Assembly (NCBI RefSeq): GCF_003112555.1
Contig: NZ_BEWB01000020.1
Span: forward strand, 94,241 to 158,240
DNA length: 64,000 nt
Origin: Streptomyces coelicoflavus
GTDB lineage: Bacteria > Actinomycetota > Actinomycetes > Streptomycetales > Streptomycetaceae
Direction of reading: 5' to 3'
Positions 26,706-35,158 of the stretch are shown in pieces. The first letter of the stretch is position 1. Each line of letters opens with the position of its first letter. A model generated the notes under the pieces. That model was not told the DNA's origin, made no database searches, and worked only from the letters and a program-made list of their open reading frames with translations. A program made the translations under genes and the position numbers.

Positions 26706-27687
26706 GCTGGACGCGGCCGGGATCACCGATCCCGCGCTGCGCGCCGCCTACACCCGGTGCCGACGACTCAACGCCCGCCACGGCAAGACCTACTTCCTGG
26801 CCACCCGCCTGCTGCCGCTCGAACGCCGTTCCGCCGTGCACGCCCTGTACGGCTTCGCCCGCTGGGCGGACGACATCGTCGACGACCTCGACCGGACCCT
26901 CGCACCCGAGGAGCGCGACCGGCTGCTCCGCCGTCTGGAGAGCGACCTCACGAGCGGGCTGCGCTCCGGCGGCGGCGACGAACCGGTGGTCCGGGCCGTG
27001 GCCGACACCGCCACCCGGTACGCAATCGAGCCCGTCCTCTTTTCCGATTTCATGTCCTCGATGCGTGCCGACCTGACCGTCACGGACTACCCGACCTACG
27101 CCGACCTGCAGAGGTACGTGCACGGTTCGGCCGCGGTGATCGGTCTGCAGATGCTGCCGGTCCTCGGTACGGTCACGGCCCGGGAGGAGGCGGCACCGCA
27201 CGCGGCGGCGCTCGGTGTGGCGTTCCAGCTGACCAACTTCCTGCGGGACGTGGGCGAGGACCTCGACCGGGGCCGCGTCTACCTGCCCGGCGATCTGCTG
27301 GCCGCGCACGGTGTGGACAGGCCGCTGCTGGAGTGGAGCCGCCACACCGGACGCACCGATCCGCGGATCCGCGCGGCCCTCGTCGCGGCGGAGGCCATGA
27401 CGCGGGAGGTGTACCGGACGGCGGAGCCGGGCATCGCCATGCTCGATCCACGGGTGCGTCCCTGCATCGGCGCCGCTTTCACCCTCTACGGCGGCATTCT
27501 CGACGCGATCGCGGAGCAGGAGTACACCGTGCTGCATCGTCGTGCGGTCGTGTCCCGCCGGCGTCGTGCGGCCACCGCGGCGGCCGGTGTGCTGCGTGTG
27601 GCCGGTGCCCGGTGGCAAGCCCACGTCCCGCGTCGAGTCGCCACGGCGGGTGGTCCGGCGGTCGAACGGAAGGAGCCGGCGCGGTGA
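26692..27687 (+). CDS. crtB: Phytoene synthase
   Basis: Squalene/phytoene synthase joining two GGPP molecules. Aspartate-rich motifs are WADDIVDDLD and NFLRDVGEDLDRGRVYLP. The length is 331 residues from ATG 26692; a GTG two codons upstream (26686) is an alternative start. It overlaps crtI by 14 bp and crtV by 4 bp (GTGA). The C-terminal tail is basic and alanine-rich. Confidence 0.94.
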   Translation: MTRRELDAAGITDPALRAAYTRCRRLNARHGKTYFLATRLLPLERRSAVHALYGFARWADDIVDDLDRTLAPEERDRLLRRLESDLTSGLRSGGGDEPVVRAVADTATRYAIEPVLFSDFMSSMRADLTVTDYPTYADLQRYVHGSAAVIGLQMLPVLGTVTAREEAAPHAAALGVAFQLTNFLRDVGEDLDRGRVYLPGDLLAAHGVDRPLLEWSRHTGRTDPRIRAALVAAEAMTREVYRTAEPGIAMLDPRVRPCIGAAFTLYGGILDAIAEQEYTVLHRRAVVSRRRRAATAAAGVLRVAGARWQAHVPRRVATAGGPAVERKEPAR

Positions 27688-28694
27688 GTGAGCGAACAGG
27701 CGGGAGGCGCTGGACACCGCCCTTGCGGCTCCGGCGTTCCGGCCCGGGCTGGGCGGCGCAGGCACCGACCTGGCGCCAGGCTCGGCCGGCACTGATCGCC
27801 GACGCGCTCAAGCGGGCGTCCGCCCGTCCGTCCGGAAACTGGTTCGTGCTCGGCGCCTCCCGGAACGTGCGCGCGGACGGCCGCCCGTACGGCAGGACGG
27901 TCGGCGGCGTGGAGATCGTGCTGTGGCGCTCGGACACCGGCGACCTGCGCGCGGGGCCGGGGGTCTGCCCGCACCTGGGCGCTCCCCTGCGCGACAGCCG
28001 GGTCGCCTGCGGCACGCTCGTCTGCCACTGGCACGGCCTCGCCCTGGACGGTTCTCCGTCCCCCGGCTGGGATCCGTTCCCGGTTCACGACGACGGGGTG
28101 CTGGTCTGGGTACGGCTGGACCAGGTGGGCGGCGAGGAGCCGACCGACCGGCCTGCGGTGCCCGTGCGGCCCGCGACGGGCAGCGGGGTGGACGCGGTGT
28201 TCACGGCGGTGGGGCGGTGCGAACCGCAGGACGTGGTGGCCAACCGGCTCGACCCGTGGCACGGCTCGTGGTTCCACCCGTACTCGTTCGTCGACCTGAC
28301 GGTGTCACGGGAGCCGCAGGGCGAGGAGGACGACGCCTTCGTCGTCGACGTCTCCTTCCGGGTGGCCGGGCGCCTGGTGGTCCCGGTACGGGCCGAGTTC
28401 ACCGCGCCGGAGCCGCGCACGGTCGTCATGCGCATCACCGACGGGGAGGGGGCCACGTCCGTGGTGGAGACGCACGCGACCCCGCTCACAGGAGCGGGCC
28501 ACGCACATCCGCGCACCGCCGTGGTCGAGGCGACGATCGCCGCTTCGGACCGGCCCGGCTTCGCCCTCGCGCGGGCCGCCGCCCCCGTGCTGCGCCCGTT
28601 GATGCGCCGTACGGCCGGGCGCCTGTGGCGAGACGACCTGGCCTACGCCGAACGCCGGTGGGCGCTGCGCAGCACCGGGCGGTTCCCCGGCTGA
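27684..28694 (+). CDS. crtV: CrtV: Rieske [2Fe-2S] oxygenase-like protein (DUF5914)
   Basis: 336 residues. The N-terminal Rieske domain holds CPHLG and LVCHWHGLALDG, giving two Cys and two His ligands. The C-terminal domain contains NRLDPWHGSWFHP, which fits the NxxDxxHxxxxH mononuclear-iron motif of Rieske oxygenases. This suggests a carotenoid-ring oxygenase rather than the methylesterase role sometimes given to CrtV; that is inference. GTG 27684 overlaps the crtB stop by 4 bp. It ends 22 bp from the convergent crtU. Confidence 0.85.
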   Translation: MSERTGGRRWTPPLRLRRSGPGWAAQAPTWRQARPALIADALKRASARPSGNWFVLGASRNVRADGRPYGRTVGGVEIVLWRSDTGDLRAGPGVCPHLGAPLRDSRVACGTLVCHWHGLALDGSPSPGWDPFPVHDDGVLVWVRLDQVGGEEPTDRPAVPVRPATGSGVDAVFTAVGRCEPQDVVANRLDPWHGSWFHPYSFVDLTVSREPQGEEDDAFVVDVSFRVAGRLVVPVRAEFTAPEPRTVVMRITDGEGATSVVETHATPLTGAGHAHPRTAVVEATIAASDRPGFALARAAAPVLRPLMRRTAGRLWRDDLAYAERRWALRSTGRFPG

Positions 28695-28716
28695 CCGTAC
28701 GCCCGACGGGCACCGG

Positions 28717-30285
28717 TCAGGGGGACGAGCGGCGTCCGGCGACGGCTCCGAGCGCCCGGAGGACGGAGGAACGTCCCGCGCGGGGGACGGTCCACAGCAC
28801 CTGGCCGCGTACGCCCCGGTCGGCGAGCAGCGCGTTCGCCGCCAGGAAACCGGTGGTGGCGGCCCGTTCCATGAGGGCGACGGGCAGGTCGCAGCGGATG
28901 GCGTCGCCGGCCAGGGTCAGCCAGGGGTGGGGGGTGCGTACGGTGGGGCGCCGGTGGTGGGAACCGACCGGGAAGAGCGGGCAGTCGGAGCGCCACTCGT
29001 GCCGGGCGTCGACGACGCGCGCCCGGCGGGTCTCCGGGTACACCTCGTGCAGCCGGTCGACGAGCATGTCCTGCGTCTCCTTCGGTTCGGCACCCGTGTC
29101 CACGGCGTACGCGTGCAGCTCCACCACCGAACCGCCGGTCCGCTCGGCCCAGCGGGCGGCCTCGCCCTCGTAGCGTTCCAGGACACTGATGTTGTCCAGC
29201 CCGCCGTAGCCGCTGGTGCCGAGGAACCCCGGGCGGTCGGCGCGGACCGGCCGGTCGAGCCAGAGCCGGGAGACGAGGAACGGCGGTGCGGTGCGCAGGG
29301 CGGCGATGTCCTCGCGCCAGCCGGAGGTGCCCAGGCCGGGTGACGCGCCGACGACCCGGCGCAGTCCTCCGGGGTCGAGGGCGAGCACCACCGCCTGGTG
29401 GCGTCCCGTGCCGGTGTCGGTCAGCACGTCCGCTCCCGCGTCGCCGGCGGGCAGCACGCCGTGCACGGGCGTACCGGTGCGGATGTCCGCCCCGAGGCGC
29501 TGCAGGTAGCCGGCGAGCGGGTCCCAGAGCGCCTGGGGGAAGGGTTCGCTCGGCACGTCGAAGAGCAGGCCCTCGGCCGAACCGAGGAAGTAGATGTGGA
29601 ACATCAGCAGCAGTTCGGCGGCGGACAGCTCGCGTGGATCGGCGAAGAAGCTGCGCGAGAACACCTCGAAGGCCAGATGGTGCGCGGCTTCCGGGAAGCG
29701 GACGCCTTCCAGGAAGCCGGTGGCGCTGACCTCGTCGAAGCGTTCGTAGACCTCGGGCACCCGCACGTCGAGGAGCGGTAGTGCGGCTCGGGCGTCCATG
29801 GCGGCGAGGTCCCGCCAGCCGAAGGTGGGGCTGAGGGCGACGAATCCGAGCGCGCTGAGGGGCGGGGTCCTCGGGACGCGGGCGAAGCTGTCGGTCAGGC
29901 CGCCGCTGTGCCGCAGGGGGTAGTCGGGCAGTGGGGTGAGCCGCGCGAGGGCGGGGTCGGTGCGGCGGAGCAGGCCGCGGAGGTTGTAGTACTGGCGGAA
30001 GAAGGCGTGGAAACCGCGGGTCATGGTGACCGGGGAGCCGTCCGCCAGCCGGGTGTGCCATCCGGTGAGTCGTCCGCCGAGCGATGCCTCCTTCTCGTAC
30101 AGGGTCACGCGGGCGCCGCGTTCGGCGAGCAGGGTGGCCGCGGCGAGACCGGCGATTCCGCCGCCGATCACCGCGACGGTCGGCCCTTCCCCGGGCTGGA
30201 ACCGGCTCCTGCCGGGTGGGGGGAGCAGAACCTCTGCCTTGCGGTCGCGGCCCCTTCGGGCGGGATCGGTGCGGCGGGTGGTCAC
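28717..30285 (-). CDS. crtU: Carotene desaturase/methylase (isorenieratene synthase)
   Basis: FAD-dependent enzyme of 522 residues that converts beta-carotene rings to aromatic (isorenieratene-type) rings. N-terminal FAD motif: VAVIGGGIAGLAAATLLAER. Family-typical stretch: DGSPVTMTRGFHAFFRQYYN. C-terminal PWLTLAGDAIRCDLPVALME. GTG 30285 overlaps the crtT stop by GTGA. Last gene of the crtYTU operon, converging on crtV. Confidence 0.92.
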   Translation of the reverse strand: MTTRRTDPARRGRDRKAEVLLPPPGRSRFQPGEGPTVAVIGGGIAGLAAATLLAERGARVTLYEKEASLGGRLTGWHTRLADGSPVTMTRGFHAFFRQYYNLRGLLRRTDPALARLTPLPDYPLRHSGGLTDSFARVPRTPPLSALGFVALSPTFGWRDLAAMDARAALPLLDVRVPEVYERFDEVSATGFLEGVRFPEAAHHLAFEVFSRSFFADPRELSAAELLLMFHIYFLGSAEGLLFDVPSEPFPQALWDPLAGYLQRLGADIRTGTPVHGVLPAGDAGADVLTDTGTGRHQAVVLALDPGGLRRVVGASPGLGTSGWREDIAALRTAPPFLVSRLWLDRPVRADRPGFLGTSGYGGLDNISVLERYEGEAARWAERTGGSVVELHAYAVDTGAEPKETQDMLVDRLHEVYPETRRARVVDARHEWRSDCPLFPVGSHHRRPTVRTPHPWLTLAGDAIRCDLPVALMERAATTGFLAANALLADRGVRGQVLWTVPRAGRSSVLRALGAVAGRRSSP

Positions 30286-31058
30286 TGAGTGTGCTCCCTT
30301 CCCGGGAGTGAGGAGGCCGGGGTCGATGTTGCCGGGGCGGTACTCGCCGGGGTCGGGCCGCCTCGGGCGACGAAGGTGTGCACGATGCCCGTCTGCCATC
30401 CGGCGACCGGGGCGACGCGCACTCCGGTGAAGCCCGCTCGTGCCAGCCGGTCGGCGAAGGAGGGCGCGGTGTCGAAGACGGCGACACTGTGCCGCAGGTG
30501 TCGGTAGAGGGCGCGGTCACCGGTCAGCGTGCCCACCGGGACGACGACGCCCCGGCACACCGCCGCCCACAGGGCCCGGTGCCTGCGCGCGCCGCTGAGA
30601 CTGTACTCGTGGACGGTGAGCCGCCCGCCCGGTCGCAGCAGGGTCCGGACGCTGCCGAGGACCGCGTCCGGGTCGGTGACGTTGCGGAAAAGGTAGGCGG
30701 CGAAGACCGCGTCGAAGGGGCCTTCGCCGGCCGTCGCGACCTCCTCGGCGGTCAGGTGCAGGAAACGCACGCGTGCGGGCCACGGCTTCGCCAGTGCGCG
30801 GCGGAGCATGCCCGCGGAGGCGTCCACGGCGGTGATCCGGGCCCGGGGCGCAGCCCTGAGCAGGGCCCGGGTGGAGGCGCCGGTGCCGCATCCGAGGTCG
30901 AGGAGGTGCAGTCCCGCTCCGTCGTCGGGCAGGCGCAGGCGGCGGGCCGAGCGCAGCAGGCCGGTGCGGTGGCCCGGGTTGAGGGAGGTGAGACGGTCGT
31001 AGCTGTGGGAGGCGTGGTCGAAGGCGCGGGCCAGGTCGTGGTCGCGCAGGAGGCTCAT
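30282..31058 (-). CDS. crtT: SAM-dependent methyltransferase (CrtT)
   Basis: Class I methyltransferase of 258 residues with the SAM-binding motif LHLLDLGCGTGASTRALL, motif II-like region FDAVFAAYLFRNVTDPD, and LLRPGGRLTVHEYSLSG. It resembles UbiE/Coq5-type enzymes. The C-terminal tail is Pro/Ala/Thr-rich. ATG 31058 overlaps the crtY stop (ATGA). Its exact step in carotenoid modification is not established. Confidence 0.9.
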   Translation of the reverse strand: MSLLRDHDLARAFDHASHSYDRLTSLNPGHRTGLLRSARRLRLPDDGAGLHLLDLGCGTGASTRALLRAAPRARITAVDASAGMLRRALAKPWPARVRFLHLTAEEVATAGEGPFDAVFAAYLFRNVTDPDAVLGSVRTLLRPGGRLTVHEYSLSGARRHRALWAAVCRGVVVPVGTLTGDRALYRHLRHSVAVFDTAPSFADRLARAGFTGVRVAPVAGWQTGIVHTFVARGGPTPASTAPATSTPASSLPGREHTQ

Positions 31059-32272
31059 CGGTGGTCGTCTCCGTTTCTTGCGGCGGGCCGGGAGCGGCGG
31101 GGCAGGAAGGGCAGTTCGGCCGCCGTGCGGAGCATCGGCCGGACCGGGGTGCGCAGCCCGATGCCCCACTCCTCGCGGAGTGAGGTGGCGCCGTCGAGGA
31201 AGCGCAGCAGGCGCTCGGCGGGGACGCGGCGGAACAACCCGGTGAAGAAGCCGGGCCCGTCGATCCGTCCGGTGTCCAGGGCGCGCAGCAGTATCGCGTC
31301 CATGGCCAGCGCCCGCCGTCCGTGGGGAGCGGGCAGGACGGTGCCGTGCCCGTCGCGCAGCGCGGTGGCTACGGCCCTGCTCTGCCGTTGCATCGCGGCG
31401 AAGGTGTAGCCCGTGGCGGGACGGGTGGCGCCGCCCGCCGCACCGATACGGAACACGGCAGCCCCGGAGCGCCGCGGAAAGCGGGCGTCGGTCATGGGGA
31501 TGACCCCCTGCTCGGCCCGCTCCACGGTGAGCGCGCCGAGCCCGAGGACGTCGCGGCAGTAGTGACCGAGCGCCGACTCGTACGCCTCGGTGGTCAGCGC
31601 GTCGCGGGAGAACTCGGTGTACTCCACGAGCGCCCGGTCCGGCGCCAGCGGCAGAACGTAGCCGAAGGCCAGCCCGTGGACCGGCTGGGGCACGCGGAAG
31701 TCCATCAGATCGGCGACGGCGGGATCGAATCGCGCACTGCGCGTGCGGACGAACCAGCCGCGGAAGTGCTGGAGCAGCTGCGTCCGGGCGGGCGGCAGGG
31801 CGCGCAACGGCCGCGAGTCGAACACGCGCCGGGCACGCAACGTCAGGGACCAGCCCCCCGGCAGGGTGCAGCGGACCTCCGCGCCCCCGGGCACGCCCGT
31901 CACCGACCCCACCGTCGCACGCAGGAGACGCCCCCCGTCCGAACGGGCCAGGCGAGCGTGGACCAGCCGTTCGAAGTCGGTGGAGCGCACCATGCGGTAG
32001 CTGAACGGGGCCGGGTCGACGGTGACCGGCCGGCCGTCGGCGCCGTGCAGGCGAAGCCGGGACCACGAGGCACCGACGACCTCGTCGAGGCCGTCGGCAC
32101 CCTCGCCCCAGTAGCACCAGGTCCGCTCCGCGGGGCGCAGCGGGCCGTCCGGCGGCTCGATCACGGTCACGGTGGCGGCCCCGGTCTCCGTCAGCCGGTG
32201 CGCGAGGCCGAGTCCGGACGCGCCGCCGCCGACGACGATGACGTCGGTGACCTCGGTGGAGTGCGGTGTCAC
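31055..32272 (-). CDS. crtY: Lycopene cyclase
   Basis: CrtY-type FAD protein of 405 residues forming beta-ionone rings from lycopene. The N-terminal motif DVIVVGGGASGLGLAHRLTE is clear, and the family block AGGATRPATGYTFAAMQRQS is present. GTG 32272 overlaps the stop of a 51-codon leader ORF by GTGA. Operon order is leader-crtY-crtT-crtU with every junction overlapping. Confidence 0.93.
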   Translation of the reverse strand: MTPHSTEVTDVIVVGGGASGLGLAHRLTETGAATVTVIEPPDGPLRPAERTWCYWGEGADGLDEVVGASWSRLRLHGADGRPVTVDPAPFSYRMVRSTDFERLVHARLARSDGGRLLRATVGSVTGVPGGAEVRCTLPGGWSLTLRARRVFDSRPLRALPPARTQLLQHFRGWFVRTRSARFDPAVADLMDFRVPQPVHGLAFGYVLPLAPDRALVEYTEFSRDALTTEAYESALGHYCRDVLGLGALTVERAEQGVIPMTDARFPRRSGAAVFRIGAAGGATRPATGYTFAAMQRQSRAVATALRDGHGTVLPAPHGRRALAMDAILLRALDTGRIDGPGFFTGLFRRVPAERLLRFLDGATSLREEWGIGLRTPVRPMLRTAAELPFLPRRSRPAARNGDDHR

Positions 32273-32424
32273 CCTGCCCGCCGTTCGGGAAGGGGCGTTC
32301 CGGCCGGGCCCGGGCGCAGGGCAACCCTCGCGCCTCGGGCGGCTGCTTCGGCGGTGATCGCACCACCCGGCACGCCGGTGGCACCGGCTACCGGAACTCG
32401 GGCCTGACTCAGCTCCACGCTCAC
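32269..32424 (-). CDS. 51-residue leader ORF, truncated SDR, coupled to crtY
   Basis: Begins at GTG 32424 behind GGGGGAG and encodes a Rossmann-type N-terminus: VPVAGATGVPGGAITAE, then AAARGARVAL. It stops after 51 codons with TGA overlapping the crtY GTG. This looks like the N-terminus of a short-chain dehydrogenase whose remainder was lost. It now forms the first cistron of the crtYTU operon. It may act only as a translational leader. Confidence 0.6.
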   Translation of the reverse strand: MSVELSQARVPVAGATGVPGGAITAEAAARGARVALRPGPAGTPLPERRAG

Positions 32425-32451
32425 TCCCCCGGACACGGACAACGAATCGAA

Positions 32452-32471
32452 CCGATCGTCACTGCTTCCGC
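32452..32471 (-). promoter_or_regulatory. Putative LitS-type promoter box for the crtY operon
   Basis: On the minus strand this reads GCGGAAGCAGTGACGATCGG, a 16/20 match to the box before crtE. It lies 27 bp upstream of the leader ORF start at 32424, the same spacing as the crtE box to its own ATG. The GGAAGC element resembles an ECF -35. Confidence 0.6.
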
Positions 32472-32515
32472 AGCGGGGCAGTGTGCGGATGCGCACCTCA
32501 CGGCTCGCTCGCACC

Positions 32516-33766
32516 TCATCTCTCCGGCCCCTGGTCGGCGGACGCCTCTCGCGCGGCGCGCGCCCCGGAGGCCAGGGCGCCCTGCACCGAACCGGTCGCC
32601 CGGTGGTCCCCGCACACGTACCTGCCCGGGCCTAGCCGAGTGCTGCGGCTGAGCGGCCAGGGCGGGAGCATCGCGGGCAACGCGCCCTCGATCGTGCGGG
32701 CCGCGACCTGATGCCAGTCGCTCGTGTCGGTGCCGTACAGATCGGCCAGACGCCGGAGCACCGTCCGCCCCCTGTCGGGCGGGTCCGTGCCCAGTACGGA
32801 GGTGGAGACCAGTGCGGTGCCGGGCGGAGCGTAGGTGGGCGCGACCTCGCTGAGGACGCAGGTGTTGAGAACCGCTCCGCTGCTGTCCACCATCAGGGTC
32901 GGCTCGGCCATCGGTGCCCTGTCGGTGGCGTGGTAGTAGGTGGTCACGGTGCGGGTGGCCGGGACGGTCAGGCCCGGCAGCAGGCGGGCCGCGGTCGCCG
33001 GTTCCGTCGCCACCACCACGACCCGGGCCGGCACCTCGGTCCCGTCCCCGAGCAGGACCCCGGCGTCCGTGATCTCGGCTACGGGCGTACCGAGGCGCAG
33101 GACGCCGTCGGGCAGGCCGTCGGCGAGCCGGGCGGGCACGGCGCCGATGCCCTCCGCCGGCAGGCACAGCGATCCGCGGACCATGCTGCGCCAGACCAGG
33201 TGGAAGAACCGGGCCGAGGTCTCCAGCCGGTCCTCCAGGAAGACGCCGGACAGGAACGGCCGCAGGATGTCGGAGATCACGGCGTCCGACAGCCCCGCTC
33301 TGGACAGGGCCGCCGAGGTGGGGCGATCCGGGCGCCTTCTGGTGGTGGACACGGGCAGAACGGCGTCCCGTGCGGTGAGTGCCGCCAGCGCGCCCAGATT
33401 ACGGGCCGACAGGATCCGGCCCGGCAGGAGAGCCCCTGCCGCGCCGGGTTCCCTGGTCGGATCGGTGAGGCGGACCAGTCCGGTCGACGTATGCGCGATC
33501 ACACCGGCGGTGAACGGCCGCAGGCGCAGGCTCCTCAGGTCGAGGCGCCGCTTCACCTGCGGATACGAGGTGTTGAACACCTGGAAACCCCGGTCGAGGA
33601 GGAACCCGTCCCGCCGGTCCGTGCGCATCCGGCCGCCCACACCGTCGGACGCCTCCAGCAGGGCCACCCGCCATCCGGCCCGGCACAGATCCAGGGCGCA
33701 CGCCAGGCCGGCCAGACCTGCACCGACGACGACTGCGTCCGGTGCCCGGCGATGTTCGTCGCTCAT
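32516..33766 (-). CDS. litQ: FAD-dependent oxidoreductase (LitQ-like)
   Basis: 416-residue flavin amine-oxidase-fold protein. FAD motif: AVVVGAGLAGLACALDLCRA, then GGRMRTDRRDGFLLDRGFQV. A C-terminal second FAD contact lies around GPGRYVCGDHRATGSVQGAL. ATG 33766 is preceded by GAGGAGAC. Downstream of litR on the same strand, it matches the litRQ arrangement in Streptomyces. The substrate is unknown; a carotenoid or phytoene-like polyene is possible. Confidence 0.82.
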   Translation of the reverse strand: MSDEHRRAPDAVVVGAGLAGLACALDLCRAGWRVALLEASDGVGGRMRTDRRDGFLLDRGFQVFNTSYPQVKRRLDLRSLRLRPFTAGVIAHTSTGLVRLTDPTREPGAAGALLPGRILSARNLGALAALTARDAVLPVSTTRRRPDRPTSAALSRAGLSDAVISDILRPFLSGVFLEDRLETSARFFHLVWRSMVRGSLCLPAEGIGAVPARLADGLPDGVLRLGTPVAEITDAGVLLGDGTEVPARVVVVATEPATAARLLPGLTVPATRTVTTYYHATDRAPMAEPTLMVDSSGAVLNTCVLSEVAPTYAPPGTALVSTSVLGTDPPDRGRTVLRRLADLYGTDTSDWHQVAARTIEGALPAMLPPWPLSRSTRLGPGRYVCGDHRATGSVQGALASGARAAREASADQGPER

Positions 33767-33985
33767 ACGTCTCCTCGGTCGACGCCGTACACGTGGCCCC
33801 CGGAGAAGCCGTCCGCCCGGCCTCCGTCTCGGCCAGTACCCGCAACCGCCCGGCACAGACCGGTGCCGGAACGCGGCGCCCGCACCCGTCGGCCGGGCGT
33901 GGCCACCTGTCCAGCGGACCACGTCCCCCGGCCGACACCCAGGCGCCACGACCGAGAGCCCCCGGACGACAACACCCCACGAGAA

Positions 33986-34996
33986 CTACGCCGACACCAA
34001 CGGCTCCAGAGCGGCGACCGCTTCGGCGAGCCCCGACGGACGCGCCAGACCCGCGACCGTCTGTCCCGCCCAGCCGGGGCCCAGGGTCAGCACGACCGGC
34101 CTGCGACGGGCACCGCGCACTCCCCACTCCATCGCGGCCACGTGCTGGGCCAGCGGCCGGCTGGCGGTGGTGCGCGACTGTGCCCACAGTCCCACGGCGG
34201 CCGGCCCGGTCCTGCGCACCGCCGCGACGAGCGACTCGACCGGCAGGGCACCGCCGAACATCCGCACCGGAACACCTCGCTCCGTCAGTGCCGCGGACAG
34301 GACCTCCAACGGCAGGGTGTGGTTCTCCCCCGGCACGCAGGCGAGCACCGTGGTGGCGCCGGGACGGTCCGCGACCGTGCGGGGCGCGACGCGGCGAAGC
34401 GCCCCGGAGACGTGCCAGGACAGGAAGTGCTCGACCTCGACGTACTTCTCGCCCGACCTCTCCCACTTGCGGCCGACGGCCTGGAGCGTCGGCACGATCA
34501 CCTCGGTCCAGGCGGCGACCAGTCCGTGTTCGGTGATGGCGGCGAGCAGCAGTTCGTCCAGGACGGCGGCGTCCAGGCGCAGGGCGGCCCTGGCGATTCC
34601 CCTGCACTCCTGACGTACATCGCCCAGTCGCAGGCCGCTCCCCGCCCGGCTCCGGCGCACGGGCGACGACGCCGGTGGTGGCCCGGCGGCGCTTCGAGAC
34701 GGAACCGCCGGCGGCTCCTCGCTGCGCGCCAGCCGTGCCGCCTCGGCCGGTGGCAGCCCGGTCGCCGTCAGCGCGCACATCCGTTCCAACCTCGCCACGT
34801 CCGCAGCCGTCCAGCGCCGGTGCCGGCCGTCCGTGTGGGCGTCCGGCCCGAGCCCGTACCGGCGATCCCACGTGCGGACCGTCGTGGGCGCCACCCCCAG
34901 TCGCCGCGCCACCTCTCCGGTGGTCAGCCCGCCTTCCTGCCGGTCGCCGTCGCCGTCGCCGAGCCGGTCCTCGCCGCTTTCCCTCTGTGTGCTCAC
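33986..34996 (-). CDS. litR: LitR: MerR-family regulator with cobalamin-binding domain
   Basis: 336 residues. The MerR-type winged helix at about 20-85 (LTTGEVARRLGVAPTTVRTW, then YGLGPDAHTDGRHRRW) is followed by a B12-binding module from about 130. Its helix bundle contains KWERSGEKYVEVEHFLSWH and the Rossmann part has CVPGENHTLPLEVLSAAL. GENH supplies the lower-ligand histidine expected of CarH/LitR photoreceptors, although the usual E-x-H-x-x-G has proline in the last position. Known role: AdoCbl-dependent light sensor repressing litS. GTG 34996; divergent from litS. Confidence 0.9.
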   Translation of the reverse strand: MSTQRESGEDRLGDGDGDRQEGGLTTGEVARRLGVAPTTVRTWDRRYGLGPDAHTDGRHRRWTAADVARLERMCALTATGLPPAEAARLARSEEPPAVPSRSAAGPPPASSPVRRSRAGSGLRLGDVRQECRGIARAALRLDAAVLDELLLAAITEHGLVAAWTEVIVPTLQAVGRKWERSGEKYVEVEHFLSWHVSGALRRVAPRTVADRPGATTVLACVPGENHTLPLEVLSAALTERGVPVRMFGGALPVESLVAAVRRTGPAAVGLWAQSRTTASRPLAQHVAAMEWGVRGARRRPVVLTLGPGWAGQTVAGLARPSGLAEAVAALEPLVSA

Positions 34997-35003
34997 GCCT
35001 CCA

Positions 35004-35043
35004 CCGTACGACGCACAAACGACGCATGTTGCCTGCGTCGTTT
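35004..35043. promoter_or_regulatory. Candidate LitR operator array between litR and litS
   Basis: ACGACGCA occurs at 35008-35015 and 35019-35026, an 11-bp period. Arms AAACGACGCA (35017-35026) and TGCGTCGTTT (35034-35043) form a perfect 10-bp inverted repeat with a 7-bp spacer. The 13-mer CCGTACGACGCAC at 35004-35016 recurs at 35130-35142 just before litS. CarH-type regulators bind 11-bp-spaced repeats, so this is a strong operator candidate for both divergent genes. Confidence 0.7.
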
Positions 35044-35158
35044 CAGCCTGGAAAAACTGGAGCGGAGCGCACGGCAGCCGCGCAGGGCGGACCGCGGACC
35101 CGCCGTTCGGCGGACGGCTCGTTCCGTCCCCGTACGACGCACGGCAGGAGGCACGGCC

